Shown one piece after another: positions 11,230-25,000 of a DNA stretch of 64,000 nucleotides. Made by a program: the position numbers and the translations under genes. Below the pieces are notes generated by a model. It was not told the DNA's origin, did no database searches, and saw only the letters and a program-made list of their open reading frames with translations. Position 1 is the first letter of the stretch. Each line of letters starts with the position of its first letter. The stretch spans positions 3,747,200 to 3,811,199 of the forward strand of contig NC_064552.1 in assembly GCF_023856365.1 (NCBI RefSeq), in the 5' to 3' direction. The DNA comes from Brienomyrus brachyistius (Eukaryota; Chordata; Actinopteri; Osteoglossiformes; Mormyridae).

Positions 11230-14200
11230 TCACAGAAGGAGTCCATTTTCTGCCGTTGGGCAGGTTTCTGTTTTTGACAGAGATTTTCTGGTCATTTTGA
11301 CTGGAAAGGGAGGAGGTTCTACATTTGAGGTACGTTTTCGGTCAGGTTTCGCAGGTGCCGTCTGTTTTGGCATAGCCTCCATCTTCCGTTGTGACCTAGT
11401 CAGCACTTGGGCCTTGGAGGGAGATGGTGCAACACCCACTTTCGTTTGTTTGACGCACCCAATCTCTTTGATGCTCCTGTCAACTTGTTTCTTCAGTTCT
11501 TTTGGATCTCGAGAGCTCATCTTCATTGGATTAATTTTTTGCACCCCACAGACATTTGCCTTTTTGCTTGCAGCCATTTGATCTTCAGCTCTACTTTTGG
11601 ATTTTACAGACGAAGGCGGCTTTGCAACCGATCGTGATGATGGAGCGGTCCTGGCTGGCATCTTGACATCTTTGCCATCTATCAACAATCTGTCACTTCT
11701 GCTTTTAGCCTGTTTTCCATGACCGACATCCCTAGCAAGCTGCTTTTTACTAGAAGGGGTCACTGGTGTCTTCACTTTCTTGTCTTCGTTCTTCTTTAAT
11801 TTACCGTCTTGTGAAGTCTTTTTTAATGCCTGGGGATGAGGTTTTATTTTGGCCTGTGGGGAGAGTACCGTTTTCACAGAGGTGTTTTTGCAAGGCTGGA
11901 GTTTCTGTCGTTGTCCTTGCAGTTTCTCTCGGATGTTGGAATATTTCCTTAGAATCCGGGACCTAACAGGGAGATTAGCACTTGCTGCAGCCTGTGAGCG
12001 GGATGGTGGATGCTGGGGATTGGGTTTAGTGGAGATTCGTGTAGCAGTTGTCAATTCCGTCTTTACCGACTCCTTGCCAGAAAAGCCATTGTGCTCCCGG
12101 GTCTTAGCTATGAGCTGCTGGTTCTTGAGATTGCTTTTGACTGGGGAAGCAACAGGAAACTTCTTTAGATGCTTTTTCAAACGTTCAGCTTGTAAACTAG
12201 GGAAGAGAGCTCGGGAGTTACCTGCCAAACCGGAGGAACCGTAAAAACCAAGCTGAGTTTCAGATGGGAGGCGCGTATTGACCTTTTTAACAATGACAAG
12301 TGACCTTGTTTCAGTGGATTGTAAATACCAGTGGCAGACTGTAGCAAGGTCAAATGTCTTCATGAAGAGCATCTGTACTGGAGAGTATTTTTGCCCATCA
12401 CAAAATTTCGGCTTCCGCGACCTTCGTTTGCTCTTCCATATATCTTTCAGTCGGTCTGCTTTGTTTCGTGGTCTTGAAATTGCCTGCCCATCTTTGTCTA
12501 ATTGGATCCATCCCTTCTGCATCTTGTCGTACCTCGTATTTAACTTAGCGATTAGCTGCTGAGTCTCTTCTTCCCTCAGAGCTTCCAAAAACTTTGGAGA
12601 GTTTTCTGCAGTCGTTTTAATGCTCTGGATTCCAGAAGAATCTGAAACACTTTTCTGTGGTTGTAAGCCTTTTCCCACTGTTGCTTTGACAGAACAGCCA
12701 ACATGTCTGCGTTCAGTTGTCTTGTCTGCAGAGATTTCCCCTGGTCTTCCAGGAGCCTTTGAAGACTGGGATCTAAGAACCACTTGACTGGATTGATTTA
12801 AGATACCAGAATTAACGGATTTAGCTATTCGTTTACTCTCTCTCCTCATGGGCACATCTTCCAGAGAAACCCCTTCAGAGGCTACATTATTGCCAAGGTC
12901 TGGAATTTCACTTTTCACTGAATCAGTCGCAACTACAATTTCTTCAGAGATATTGGTTTCCCTTTTTTGCAAGTTTGTACCATCAATCGTACTGATGGAC
13001 TCATTGCCCCCATTCTTCCCAGGCTCCTCATGAGACACATATTTGTAGTTTTGTCTTGTTTGTACCCTATTGTCTTCCACCTTGCAATCATTGGATTTGG
13101 AGTCTGAAGATTGACTTTTATTTATAGGAACCAAAGCACTTTCCAGAACTGTCTTATCAATGGCAGTGGGCAAACAATCAGATGGTACTGTTCTTATATC
13201 ACTGCTTTTCTGTGACTGTTCAGATGTAGTACTCTCAGGATCATTTTCTTGAAAACCTTTAATAGAACTAGAAGTTTTCTTGACGGTTCTTGGCGGTGTT
13301 ACAGATTCACAATCTCTTAATTGGACTCTACTTCGTAAACATCGATCAGAATTTTTACTGCCATTCTCCTTTAAGCTTTGACTCTTTTCTGGGATGTTGC
13401 ATACAATCGTTTCCTGAAATTTGGGCTCGCTCACATCATCTCTTAGAGCAGAGTCTATCTCTGAAGGGAGTTTCTCCACAGTATCCTCTTTTACACTTGT
13501 GACGTCCGTTTCAATATCTTGTTGCTCTTCAGCTGCTACGGGCTCTGTATCGTTTCCAAGGCATGTCGTCAACATGTTCAACTCCTCATTCTCCGACTGA
13601 TGCAGAACTCTCTCTCGCACCTCACTGCATGAGCTAATTTCTTCTACATCAGCACAATCTTCTTCCAGTGTTACTCGAGATCTTCCATCTAAAGCTGTAA
13701 CTGGCCCGATAAGGAAGGGATCTTCCTCTGGTGCTACAGCTGATATGGACTCACTGGCATCAGTGATGCTTGTGGGCACCGAATTGTCTTGTGCTGGCAT
13801 GGTCACGCTCAGTGGCTGATCAGAAAGGAGGATGACAGTTTCCTTTTTGTGCTTTTCAGAGCCGTCATCCTTGCTTTGACTGTCTGGGACAAAATCCAGT
13901 ACAAGATTCTCTTCTGGTACTACCTCTGACTCCTGAGAACAGACATACTTCTCACCTTCAGGTTGAAGTGGTCCCGTTTCATTAGTTGTTACTCTGAGCT
14001 GTGAGTCATCCTCGTTAAGGCAGGAGAACATGCCTCTACTAGGTGAAACTTGTCCCATTGGATCGAGTTCCATACTAGGTTGAGATTCGTCTCCTTGCGG
14101 ACAAGATGGCATCAGCCCTCTAAGTCTTGGCTGATCGGTCTGACTAGTTTCTACAGTTGGCTCTACTTCCGTTCCCTCTGTCACACCATCTCCGGTATGT

Positions 14201-15289
14201 TTGGTTTCAACTGCCTTCTCGATAGATGCTCCTTCACCAGCAGTCTCTCCACACCCACCGACAAATGGTACATCCACGGATGGGATGCCATCAGGCTTGG
14301 AAAGTGCCTGTTTGGGGGTTACAGTTTCAAGCTCTGCCACTAGAGTAGGACAATTGCCATTTCTCTGGATTTCTGAAGAAGACTTTCTAGCAAGTGTACG
14401 AACAGTTCTCAGTTCCAAAAAGTCTTCAACAAATTTATAGCCTCTAGTGCTCTTCCGAGCAGTGCGGCGTGGGGAGATGTGTTTCTTCGGTTCAAGCTCA
14501 ATCTCCGTTATGGGTTTACTAATGTACACAATGTCATAATTGATATCAGGGTCATTGATCACCTGCCGAATGGAAGAGTCCTTGGTTTGAGCATGAGGTC
14601 CTCTACAACTTTTTCTAGCTGTTCTGGGAGATGCCGGCAAAATGGTCTTTGAGGTCCTTTTGACTAGATTAGGGTTTGTGAGCAAATCTTTGGCATCTCC
14701 TTGGGAACTGCTTTCCATAGGGCAGTCAAAAGCATCACATGCTGTGTGGAGTGGTTCTGTGCTCTGGTCTGAAGAGGCTTTAGAATTGCACTGATGATCC
14801 TCCAAAGTATGACTGGAGTTTGAAAGCTCGACCAAAGAGTTCTTCACATCATTAAGCACATTAGAGCCAGGATCTCCTTTTGCCTGCTCATTAAGTTGTA
14901 TGCCTTCTTGATCCATAAAATCTATGGGAGACAAGTGTTTTAAAGGCTCAGAGATGTGTGAGTCTACCTGCTGAGGAGTTGGACTGGAGCAAGCGTGAGG
15001 AGCTGAGATATCAGGCACCAGCACAGCTTCAGCGGTGGAGAGGTCCACAACGTTTCTTGACTTAGACATGGGGCCAGAGTCCATCACTACGGTCTCCTGC
15101 AAGGCTAGAGCACCAGCAGGTGATTTCAGAGAACGTGGGGGGTTCAGGGCACCGACTTCAGTTTGCAGGAACTCCAAAGCATTAACAATCTGCCTCTGAT
15201 GATGAGGACACAGTTTAGCCATGAACTGCTTCAGGGAGGACACAGACTGCAGATCCCTCGCTTTCTCTGGGCTCAAATTCCGGAAGTCA
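11230..15289 (-). CDS. lcor: lcor alternative terminal exon: PALI1 (C10orf12) coding exon
   Basis: A single 4060-bp exon encoding about 1352 residues. Its acceptor is TTTGTGTTTCAG (15301-15290) before T GAC TTC CGG; the stop is TGA at 11232-11230. The open frame runs upstream to 15483, but that part is intron. The exon's first base completes the GG left by the exon ending at 30048. The N-terminus (DFRNLSPEKARDLQ, then HQRQIVNALEFLQTEV) and the block at about residues 1155-1385 of the predicted 1608-aa isoform (DKMQKGWIQLDKDGQ, SPVQMLFMKTFDL, STETRSLVIVKKVNTRLPSE, QAERLKKHLKKF, SPVKSN) match vertebrate C10orf12/PALI1. The middle is low-complexity, acidic and Ser-rich, probably disordered, with three ARKS motifs at 14622-14608, 14463-14449 and 14391-14380. 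The C-terminus is Lys/Ser-rich. In mammals PALI1 is a PRC2.1 accessory subunit that also binds G9a; its PRC2-interacting region lies in the conserved C-terminal part. Confidence 0.93.
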
Positions 15290-16009
15290 CTGAAACACAA
15301 ACACAGAAATGGAAACAAACTGAAGCTGAGTGTGAGAATTTGAGTACCAGGTGGAGAACTTGACATAAGTGACGCGTACCATTCCTCAAAGAAGCTCCCA
15401 AAGTTAGTTTTGACAGATAGACATTTAACATACGCCCCTAATAGGCAGACACATGACCGAATTACGGAAGGTGCCAACCTCAAACATAAAAGCCAAACTA
15501 AACTCGGGTCACCATGAAATCACACCCAAAACCAATGGCTTACAAAGTGGACAGCTGTGCAATAATTCTACCATGTTTACAAACATAGCTCCATGAAGAT
15601 GTACTTACCTTTTAATACCTGCAAATAATGGACAATCCATTTCTAAGCATATTCATACAATGTTTCCATCTCTTAGGTCAAAAGTTAGGGCATATAAGGA
15701 CTTTAGTAAGAATATCAGTGCTTATATCAGTGTAACTAAAGTTTTCTTAAAATAACTAAATAAATATCTTTAAGCACATTAGCTAAAGTTCTCTTGGCTC
15801 CAGGTTCTCTGTGTTAGTGAAGGCAGAGCAGATAACGACAGATCAAAACACCCAGTAGACAAACTAAATTTGGGAAATTTGGGACATCCAGGAAAATTGC
15901 CAACTAATTTAAACATGAAAACCTTGTTTCAAAAAATTATCTTTAAATTGTAGTCCTCATTCAAAAAAATGAAACACGCCAAAAAATAAACAAACAGTAA
16001 CGGACCACA
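15290..16009 (-). other. lcor: lcor intron immediately before the PALI1 exon
   Basis: No gene. The AT-rich sequence holds the pyrimidine-rich acceptor of the PALI1 exon at its low-coordinate end and T/GT-rich DNA (on -) at 15960-16029, which may serve as the downstream element for canonical LCOR polyadenylation. Confidence 0.5.
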
Positions 16010-16029
16010 AAAATATTTTCACAACAAAA

Positions 16030-16035
16030 TTTATT
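16030..16035 (-). promoter_or_regulatory. lcor: Candidate poly(A) signal of canonical LCOR
   Basis: Reads AATAAA on the - strand, followed by TTTTGTTGTGAAAATATT and further GT/T-rich DNA. If used, the canonical LCOR 3' UTR is about 10.3 kb and ends just before the PALI1 exon. Other TTTATT hexamers on + (for example near 21365, 23415 and 27545) could act as earlier sites; the 27545 one lies upstream of the stop and can be discounted. Confidence 0.4.
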
Positions 16036-19000
16036 AGAAGAATAGTGGTTTTGAAAAGAAGATATTCTAGCATCCATTGAATTCTACCTTACACAACATT
16101 ACAGCTGAAATGTGTTGCGAAAATGCCGTTTTTTTTCTTCTAATAGAATACAACATAACCAGTAAAATCTTACACATGCACAAAAGACGGAATTAATCAG
16201 CTTTGCCTGACGTTCAATGCAAAATAAAGACCATGGAAATCAAATTTTATTTTAAAATTACATACATTAGGAGACATGTTTTTCATTAGTCCAGTTGTAA
16301 ATCAGATTTTGCATTCAAAACAGTTAACAAATAGTGCAATCAAACCAACATAAATTATTGTGATCCTTTAAGTGCTCTACCACATAGACAATCATAGCCT
16401 AGAATAAAAATCCAACCGACACAGTACAAAAAATGTACTTAAATAAAACTACAGTACAAGAAAAACATTAAATTATACAATCCTGACAAACTGTAAACGG
16501 TAAAAATATTGAAATGAGGTCCATTAAGGTTATGGAGTGCCTGCTTTTGATCATCTGAATTACTGAGACGAGGGTCATGTTTTTCTTATGAACTTGTCAG
16601 TCAAATGTAAGGAATGAGGTATATCAGAATGGAGATACCACAATTACCCAAAAAACAAAGGGGGGAGGGGGGGCTTTAAGTACATAGAGTTCAGTTGTTG
16701 CTGACCACAGTCATTTTTTTTTTAAAGTCCTCCACACATTCATTTCTTTACGTTCAAAAACACATAACTGCCACTATCTGAACAGAATATTTTTTAAACC
16801 AGCACCACAGAAGAATCAAGCTAAGGTTAAGAAAAAAAGATAGAGAGTGGTGGTCCCCATGACCAATCTATAGAAATATGGGGGGGGGGACTGTTTCTCA
16901 TTTTGCTATAAAATCAATCACTTTGATACAAACCATTAAAATCTTAGAGAACTTTGATTCCATATGGAAATATATCCAATTACAGACATATATTCACAAA
17001 AGTGAGAAAAAAAATCTGTCATTTTCTGTACAAAAGCCCATCACTCTCTGAAAGTAAGACTAATACATAGTCCTTAACTTCATTCCTTTAATGGCCAAAA
17101 GTGCCACAATACAGTATTTTAAATGGCTGAAGGGTGGAAGAATAATAACAATAATAATAATTATAATAACAACAACAACAATAATAATAATAAGCCACAA
17201 AATACAAGACAAAATAAAGAAAAGCCTTGGACGGATAACAGTCTGGGGCAAATCTGTAGCTTTTCATTCACATAGGACCAAACCAAAGCTTGCCAAAGGC
17301 CAAAGACATCAGCATATACCACTTGTGGTCAGGTCCTCCAAACCAAAGCACTCTTCACAGCAGGAGACACTTATGTTCCACAAATGCGACAAACGCCCAG
17401 AAAAGCAGCCTCACACCGATCCGTTTAGCGGCGGTTAAAGAAAGGAATGCCACAGCGTTCGCGATCGGAGGCACGGCGTGCTGGAGAATCGAAATGCAGC
17501 TCGGGAAAGAAAAAAAAAAACACAGTTGGCCAACACCTAACCCAAACTGAGTTTTAAATTGACATTCATCATGGTTTGTGGCAGGTCTGTGTGTACTAAT
17601 GCACGCATGCATCTATTAAAAACACACACACCCACACATATAAAAGGAAATAACGTTAACAAAAAATGGCAACTTGTCTTTTTACGTTGAGATTAATTTG
17701 GTTAACCTAAGGAAGAAAAAAAAAACTAAAACAAACAGAAGTCACTGCTAGGCCTCACAATCTCGATAAAGTACCTGAATTGAGTTAGAGCAGTGTATGA
17801 AACTCATCCCTGAGGGTTCCTTTTGTCATCTTACTTACAGAGATAAGCCAGAGCCTTAAACCTGTACAAAACATCGAATCTATGGACTTTTTCGGGGGGA
17901 AGGAAAGCCGCGATGAAAAATGGACTCACGAGCATAAAGTGGAATTGGGAGAAATGATAGTGACAAAGACTGACAAAACACGGATGCACACACGCATACA
18001 TTACGCACACGCATACATACGCACACGCATAAATACGTGCACATTGTTATTCAACTATACACAAATTGTTAAAAGCTTATGCCTAAGCTAAGAAAGAGCA
18101 GCGCCAGAGATAGGTACTATATCTTGGGTGTCCTAATTCTTAGCGAATGGCTCATGTCGTTTTTAAGTCTCCTAGTCTGTCAAAGTGACAGGTTTTTGTC
18201 TTGCATAATTTCCAGTGTTTCCAACATTCCCCATAGACATTCAAATCGAAATGTCTCACAGTAGCTCAATACGAGATAAGTATTCTCTCTGATCCAAAAA
18301 CACCGGCTCACATGCAAAATGAAAATTAAAATACACCTGTTTTTTTTTTCCCCCATCCTAAGAACATGAGGGACAAAGGTAATTGATACCATTGACAAAT
18401 GCAGTAGTTTAAACATTTTGCTTACATTTCAAATGTTTAAAAAGGTTACCTATTGGCAAACAGACAATTTCTTAAGAGCCTTATTTACACCTTGTCTGCA
18501 AGTCAGACAGGGAACGGGTAGTTGCAATACTCGACTAGTACTATACACGACCATTGAGAGAAAAAGGAAAAAAAAAAAAGATTAACTTTCATAAATATAC
18601 CGTCTGTACAGTGTTAGAAAATTCAGCCCGCTGCCCGTGTATTGAGAGAGTACTTTAACAAAGCAGATTCTTCATGTTAACCTTGGTCACTAAAACCATC
18701 TGTCCCAACTCAGCTGGGACAAAGACTGCAAAGAGGACACAGACTTGCCCAAAAAAAGAGGGATAGATTAATATACTATTTCTTATTCCCTGAATTAAAT
18801 ACAGATGACAAGTTGTATCCCTCCCACTAAGAGTATATTTTAGTAACTAAATATATACAATGTAAAGTGTGTATGTGTCAGTATATATTTATATATAAAT
18901 GTTTTTTTAAGAATGTAAGATGCAGATTTTCTTTTAATGCCAAGACCCTTTTCTTGTACATTCAGTGAAACATAGAAATTAGGACAGTATTTGCTACAGA

Positions 19001-22000
19001 CGTCTGTGGCTTTAATTAATGTAGTTCATTAAGTAAAAACTTCAATTTTTGAGAATTAGTACCCAGGATGTATCTGTCAGAGAGAGAAGAAAAAGGAACA
19101 GACTAAGACTGGAGTAATAATAAATGTAGTCATAAATATTCAAAAGCCTGCAACACAACATGACACACCAATCTATCCTCTAATTAGAAAAGCTGGAATA
19201 TAACTAGTGAACAAGAGTGATTCCAGAGTAAAAAGTGAACAGCGATGCAAGACTGAAGATTATGATTGGATGCTGTCAGGATCCACACAGGCTTTTTTTG
19301 AGGTATAGTGCGTTGTATTGTTAATTAATCGAGCTTCAGTGATTTTTACAATCCTTTACAATCCTCGCTGTTTATAAAGCACTGAAAAAGATATTTGGCT
19401 GAACTTATATATAATTGGTACAGTCATGGAAAGACAGCCTTTCATATATAAAGTTTAAACCGTTTATGAACTACTGTTTGCCTTTGGCCAGAATAACGTG
19501 TGGGGTAGAGGTTCGTAAGACAGTCTTGCTGAACTAACGGGTAGACATGTGGGAGTATTCAACGTGTGAGAGTTACACGTGTGCGCACGCGTACGTTCAA
19601 GTTACATTACGGGTAACATCAAACCCGGAGGACTGACAACGGGATAGCAGAAATTCGTTTCAGAAAACGTGGCATCTGACACTAAAGATCAAAAAACTCC
19701 CAACATATTGTTACCGGCTGCCTTTCATTACGGGAGCAAAGGTGCTCCGAGCAAAACGTCGTAAAGTGCCAGGGGTGAATAAGGACGTCAGACGCGGCAT
19801 GGCGGAGCCGTCTAGTGGTGGTGATGTTAGACAAGAAAGTAGTATTGAGAAGAGGAAAAAAACACGGTTCCTTCATTTTCTCGGCTTGAGGGTGAAAATG
19901 GATCTCAAAAAAAAAAAAAAAAAAAAAAAAACTCGTTAGCTTTGACCACGAGCGGAGTAAACCAGACATTCCACGCCCGCGGAAATTTTAAGACGATCTG
20001 GAAATCATAACTGAAGGTGAGAAATTTACTGCAATAAAAACACATGCATCTTAGCCCACATAAAGGCGTGTGCTTGTTAAATAATTAGAAGCTTCTCTTA
20101 ATGTGGTCAGACAAAAGAACGGGGGAAAAACCCCGATATTTATATAACTTTCCCCTCCGTGATGCCTTCCACCAATACCCGGGATCAAACCTCGAAAGAC
20201 GTGTCCCGAAAACAGCTCAAACTTCATGACAGTAACTAGTTTCTGTGACAATCGGCGCGATTTAGAGGGAGCGCGAGGCAGCTCTCCCCTTCCAACACAG
20301 CTTCCGGTCGCGAGGATTCAAAATCTGCTACCAAATCAAAACTGCCGACCTACCGACCAAAGGAACACAGGCTGGGGGATAAAGCAACGGAACCTACACA
20401 TCACAGGACTGGAGGATATTAAAGGAAAAAACGAGAGCACTTCTGACATAGACTCCCTTTCACATACTTATCTGTCACAACAAAGTCAGGCTGAGGTAGT
20501 TTTAATTAAAAAAAATCTAATTATTATAATTACCTTACCCCTCCCCCCCCACCCAAAGTAAATCATGGTAATAGTAACTGTATAGTCTCACTGAAATGTT
20601 TTTTTCCTAACAAATTAATGTACTTTATGTAAGGAAGGGGCGAGAGGACAAAGTACATGATTCTTGCCACTGGCAGCGTTCACAAGCCACCTGGAATTAA
20701 GAGCCATGATAAAAATATATCGCATTCACTCTGTTCACAGGAACCATATTAGACGTATATAAAACCAAGAACAGCCAGCCCCAAATAAACAAGCATGCTA
20801 TACTGTATTGTCACTGGAAAATGGCAGACAAACCTTGGGGGGGCGGGCATGCTACAAAATTATGCTTTGATAAAAACCACCTTAGAAAAAGCCTTTTGTC
20901 TATTTCTAGAGGAACAAAAATGCTCTTAAAGGATAGGCACACCTTTACCTGTGAAAAATGCTGCACGATTGTCATGGCAACACACTGAGCAGCCCTTTCA
21001 AAGCCAATAGCGCAACTGTTCGTTATTAAGGTTGTTTACATTTAAAGGACACATATCTCCAGTTTCTTTCACTCCCTTTCTGTTCGCATCGGGGATAAAA
21101 ACTAAAAATGCACTCCGAATTTATCCTACGCAATACATTTTCCAAAATTTTTTTTTTAGAGTTGACAAAAATGCAGAATATTTCACTGTTAGGGTGTTTT
21201 AATGGCTATGGGAAAGTCCCAATTTCCAGTTTCTTGGGGTTTACAGGTCGTCGAAAGAGAAAAAAATATTTTCTCCCTCTCCACTTAATAATAATAATAA
21301 AAAAAAATCTATCAAATCATTTTTGTGTGACACTCACGCTCTAACATCCTAACACATCTCATTTTATTTTCCCTCTTCCTGATTTCATCAGCCAAATTGC
21401 ATCTAGGGCTTTAGGTTAGATTTCAGTGCCACCAGAACAGCATGATGCGCAAAGATGCTTCGTTTATGTACGCCGCCTTGAAAAACAAACCAAAAACCTA
21501 AAACGTCAGCTTTAAACAGGAGATCACTGCAGACAACCAAGACAAGCGACAGTCCTCTCCTGAAGAGTCATCTCTCGATGCCCACTTTCTCAATGCATAG
21601 TTCCATTACCTTAAACAGACATTACAATATACCTCCCGCACCTACTAAAACATCAGATCTGAAAGAGCAAAAAAGCTAACCCATGAAATAGCACCAGCAC
21701 CTGATCTCAGTTCTTCACTAAGGGTTAGGTGTGACTGCTTCATGCTGGAAAACAAAGGCTTGCCCTCACCCTGGGATGCCACATCACACAAGACTCACCC
21801 CCAAGGTTGAACCTCAGCCTAAAATGCAGCAGCTCTGACCAATTCCAGGCATCGGTGTGATGCTCCCTGCCTTTAAATCCAACCAAAATGCTGCCAACAA
21901 CACAACACCAGGCTTCAGCTTAACAACACTCCTACCATCTTAGGTGTTTTCAGCAGACCGAGTCAGCAGAAACATGTAATGATGGGATGACACATGTACG

Positions 22001-25000
22001 TAGATCTTAAACTTTAGTGCTGGACAGAAAGTAAACAGAATGCTACTAGTTTTAAACCTGTTGCGAACACCTAACCGATACCAGTAAATTAACTGCGATT
22101 AAACTTTTTTTTGGGGTAGAATCCTGATTACAGAAAGCGCCAACATTTTTACGGATAAAATTTTAAAACCTGATGGTTCATAAAGGCACACAAACTAAAT
22201 TTGTGTGTCAGGTCAGATGTGTGTGCTATGTTCCTTTAAGACCTTTAAGACCATGTGCTCGCAAAAGACAGTAGGTTTGACTCAAAGACCAGGGGTTAGT
22301 ACATATAAAAAAAAAGTTGCACCTATAAACCTACAAATAAAACTAACTTTAATAAAAATCCTGATCTGTGTTATTAGCATGTGTACAATCAGCTGCTCCA
22401 GTATGGTATATCCTGAGGTATAACTGTTGATCAGATATGCGGCCTATAGAAAACACACGTACGCACACAAACACACACACACACACACACACATAAAGAT
22501 CAAAAAGCATGGCAAGTTTTCTGAAAGTATTAGGTGCCATTTAGTGAAGATGGCACACAGTTACTATAAACTGAGGTTTTGCGCATTGGTTTAGTTACAA
22601 TCTCACAAGATATAAGCAAGCGAAAAAAAATTAATTAGATAAAGATGTCACGAAAAATTAATTTCTTCCATTTTTTTTTTTTTTTAGAATGCAATGTTGA
22701 ACAAGGGTGAGGAGTGAATGGCTGAGAATTAACATTTCCACCTGTCCAAACTCCTGTTGTTACGTCCCTCATCTCCCAAAGCAGATATCCCAGATATACC
22801 TTTATGGCCGAGCCCCTGAATGTGACGTCGCTTCTCTAGCGGCAGCCAAAATCCATTCTAGGAAACCATGACAGAGCATCGAGTTTGAACACGCACCTCA
22901 ACAGGCCCTGAACACACCAAGTAAATCGCTCTTTAGATTCGGCTGCCATTTCTCACATCAAGGCTCACTGAGGTCGGTCCTTGTGGATATACCTGAATAA
23001 GCAGGGTGCAAATATTGGTCAGCCAGACAAAAAAATTACCTCCAAAAGACAGAGGTGAACGCAAAAAGGAACAAATAGATAAAAGCCCGACGGAGGAGAA
23101 GGAGGAATCTAAAATTTCCCAGAGTATCAAGTTTCCCTTCCTCAGACGCTCCTGAGTGGGAGTCCAGTAAGAGGCACGGAAGAGTATATTCCGAAACTGA
23201 GGTATAGGCCTTGGACACTGCAATCCAAGTTTACGTACATTTTTTTCCCTATGTAGTACAGGTAGTCAAGTCTGCATTCCCTAACCGACCAATACCGCAG
23301 CACCCCGCAGCTATCCTGAGCTGGGTTTGAAAGGCTACAAGTGCGTGTTCATCCAAAAACACCAAGGGGGGGGGGGGAACAGTCGGTTTTGTGTGAAAAC
23401 ATCGTTAGGCTGTAGTTTTTATTTGTTTTGTGTTGATCATTGCATTTGTGTTATAAATAAATGCCCTGCGAGGCCGATAGGACGAAGGAGTTGTTTTTTT
23501 GTGGACAGGGGAATTTGTTAATCCACAGGTAAGACGAAACGAAAAAAAGACATGCACCAGATTACGGGAGTTTTTGGGCAGACTTACGTATCGAAGGTAT
23601 CAGGACACCAAAGAGCAGACTTTGGCATCTGTAAAGACTGAAGCCCTCCTGAGGCCTTCCTTACACTGGGATGCTCCGTTTGGAAAACAGTGGCACGACG
23701 ACACAGACGCTGGCTAACTGGAGGGGATTCGGCACAGGTGAGGCACTGCCAAGCATTGTGGGTTCATCTGTTGGGCTTTTTTATATTTTAAACTTCCTCC
23801 CTAGCTGGAGCGAGTGGATCTCTCTACCACAGCGCCTATGGAAGAAGTGCCATTTCGTCGCACACTCAGAAGGGACATTTAAGTGCAACTACACCTGGGA
23901 AATATTTTGTAAAAAGTGTCATTACTACTTATACATACGGCTTAAGTGTTCTGAAGCATCTAAAAATAAATATTTGTAACTGTGGACATTAAACAAAAGC
24001 GCACAAATAAAATAACCCATCAGAATGAGTTCCAGTCTCAAAAATTCAACATCTATCGCCCTTCTGCACGCACAACAAAATCCGACACAGCCCAAGTGCT
24101 TTAAAAATACACGGCAATAAATATTTATCTAGGGAAGATGATTTAAAACATCGTATCCTGGGCAGCAAAAATGCATGTGGGTGTGGTGTTATGCATTTCA
24201 TGCGTGTTTAACATCCAACTGAATGCATCTGACTTCGTAAGGAACGGGACTGGCACTTGACAAACCCGAGTAGGACTGTAAAACAGTTAGCAACCCATGA
24301 AACTTGCTCCGTGCCACTGATTTGCAAACATTTAAGCAGCAGCTAAAGTACTATGTTATAATGGATTTTTCCTGTGCCAGGGTGGTGCATGTCATTTGGT
24401 TAAAAACAAGTAAAAATGCACATTGCAAAGACGGTTATAGTTCTGAGAATAGATGTGTGACAGTTTCTTTGTACACATTTCCCCCATGCTTCAGACTGGG
24501 TGAGCACCAGGCAGTGTTACAGCCAGTATATTTAAGGTAATACAAGTCCTGTGAGTTATACCGTTTCCTTCCAAATAATAAACGGAAAAATAGTGAAATC
24601 CCAAGACCTTATTTTGCAAAACAGGGGTTTCTGTGACACGTTACCCAGGCAATCTCCACCTGCGCCGGTTCCCCACTGACGGAGGCTACGCTGAACTCGG
24701 CGGATCGTCTGTCTGTTCGCCCAGGTGGACAACGTAATCGAAAGCAAGAGCGTTTGGGTTTGAGCGGCAGCTTTCTATCACGTGTTCAGCCACTAAAGCT
24801 TTTGAGTTACACTCACCCTGCCCCCCCCATCCGACTACCCCTAACAGACATCCTTTTTTTAAATATTTTTTTTAAAAGTGCTATTTTTTTCACAAATGTA
24901 CACACTGACAACTGACCCCACCCCAACCTACTTTTACCCATCAGCTCACTTTTCCTCCATTTTACACTTTTTTTTTTTTTACACCAGGGCTCAGCCTCAA

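Noticed and set aside
15290..15483. Upstream extension of the PALI1 open frame with a possible signal/membrane segment
   Set aside because: The extra 65 residues (Leu/Phe/Cys-rich) are the translated acceptor tract of the intron; conserved sequence begins exactly at the CAG/T boundary.
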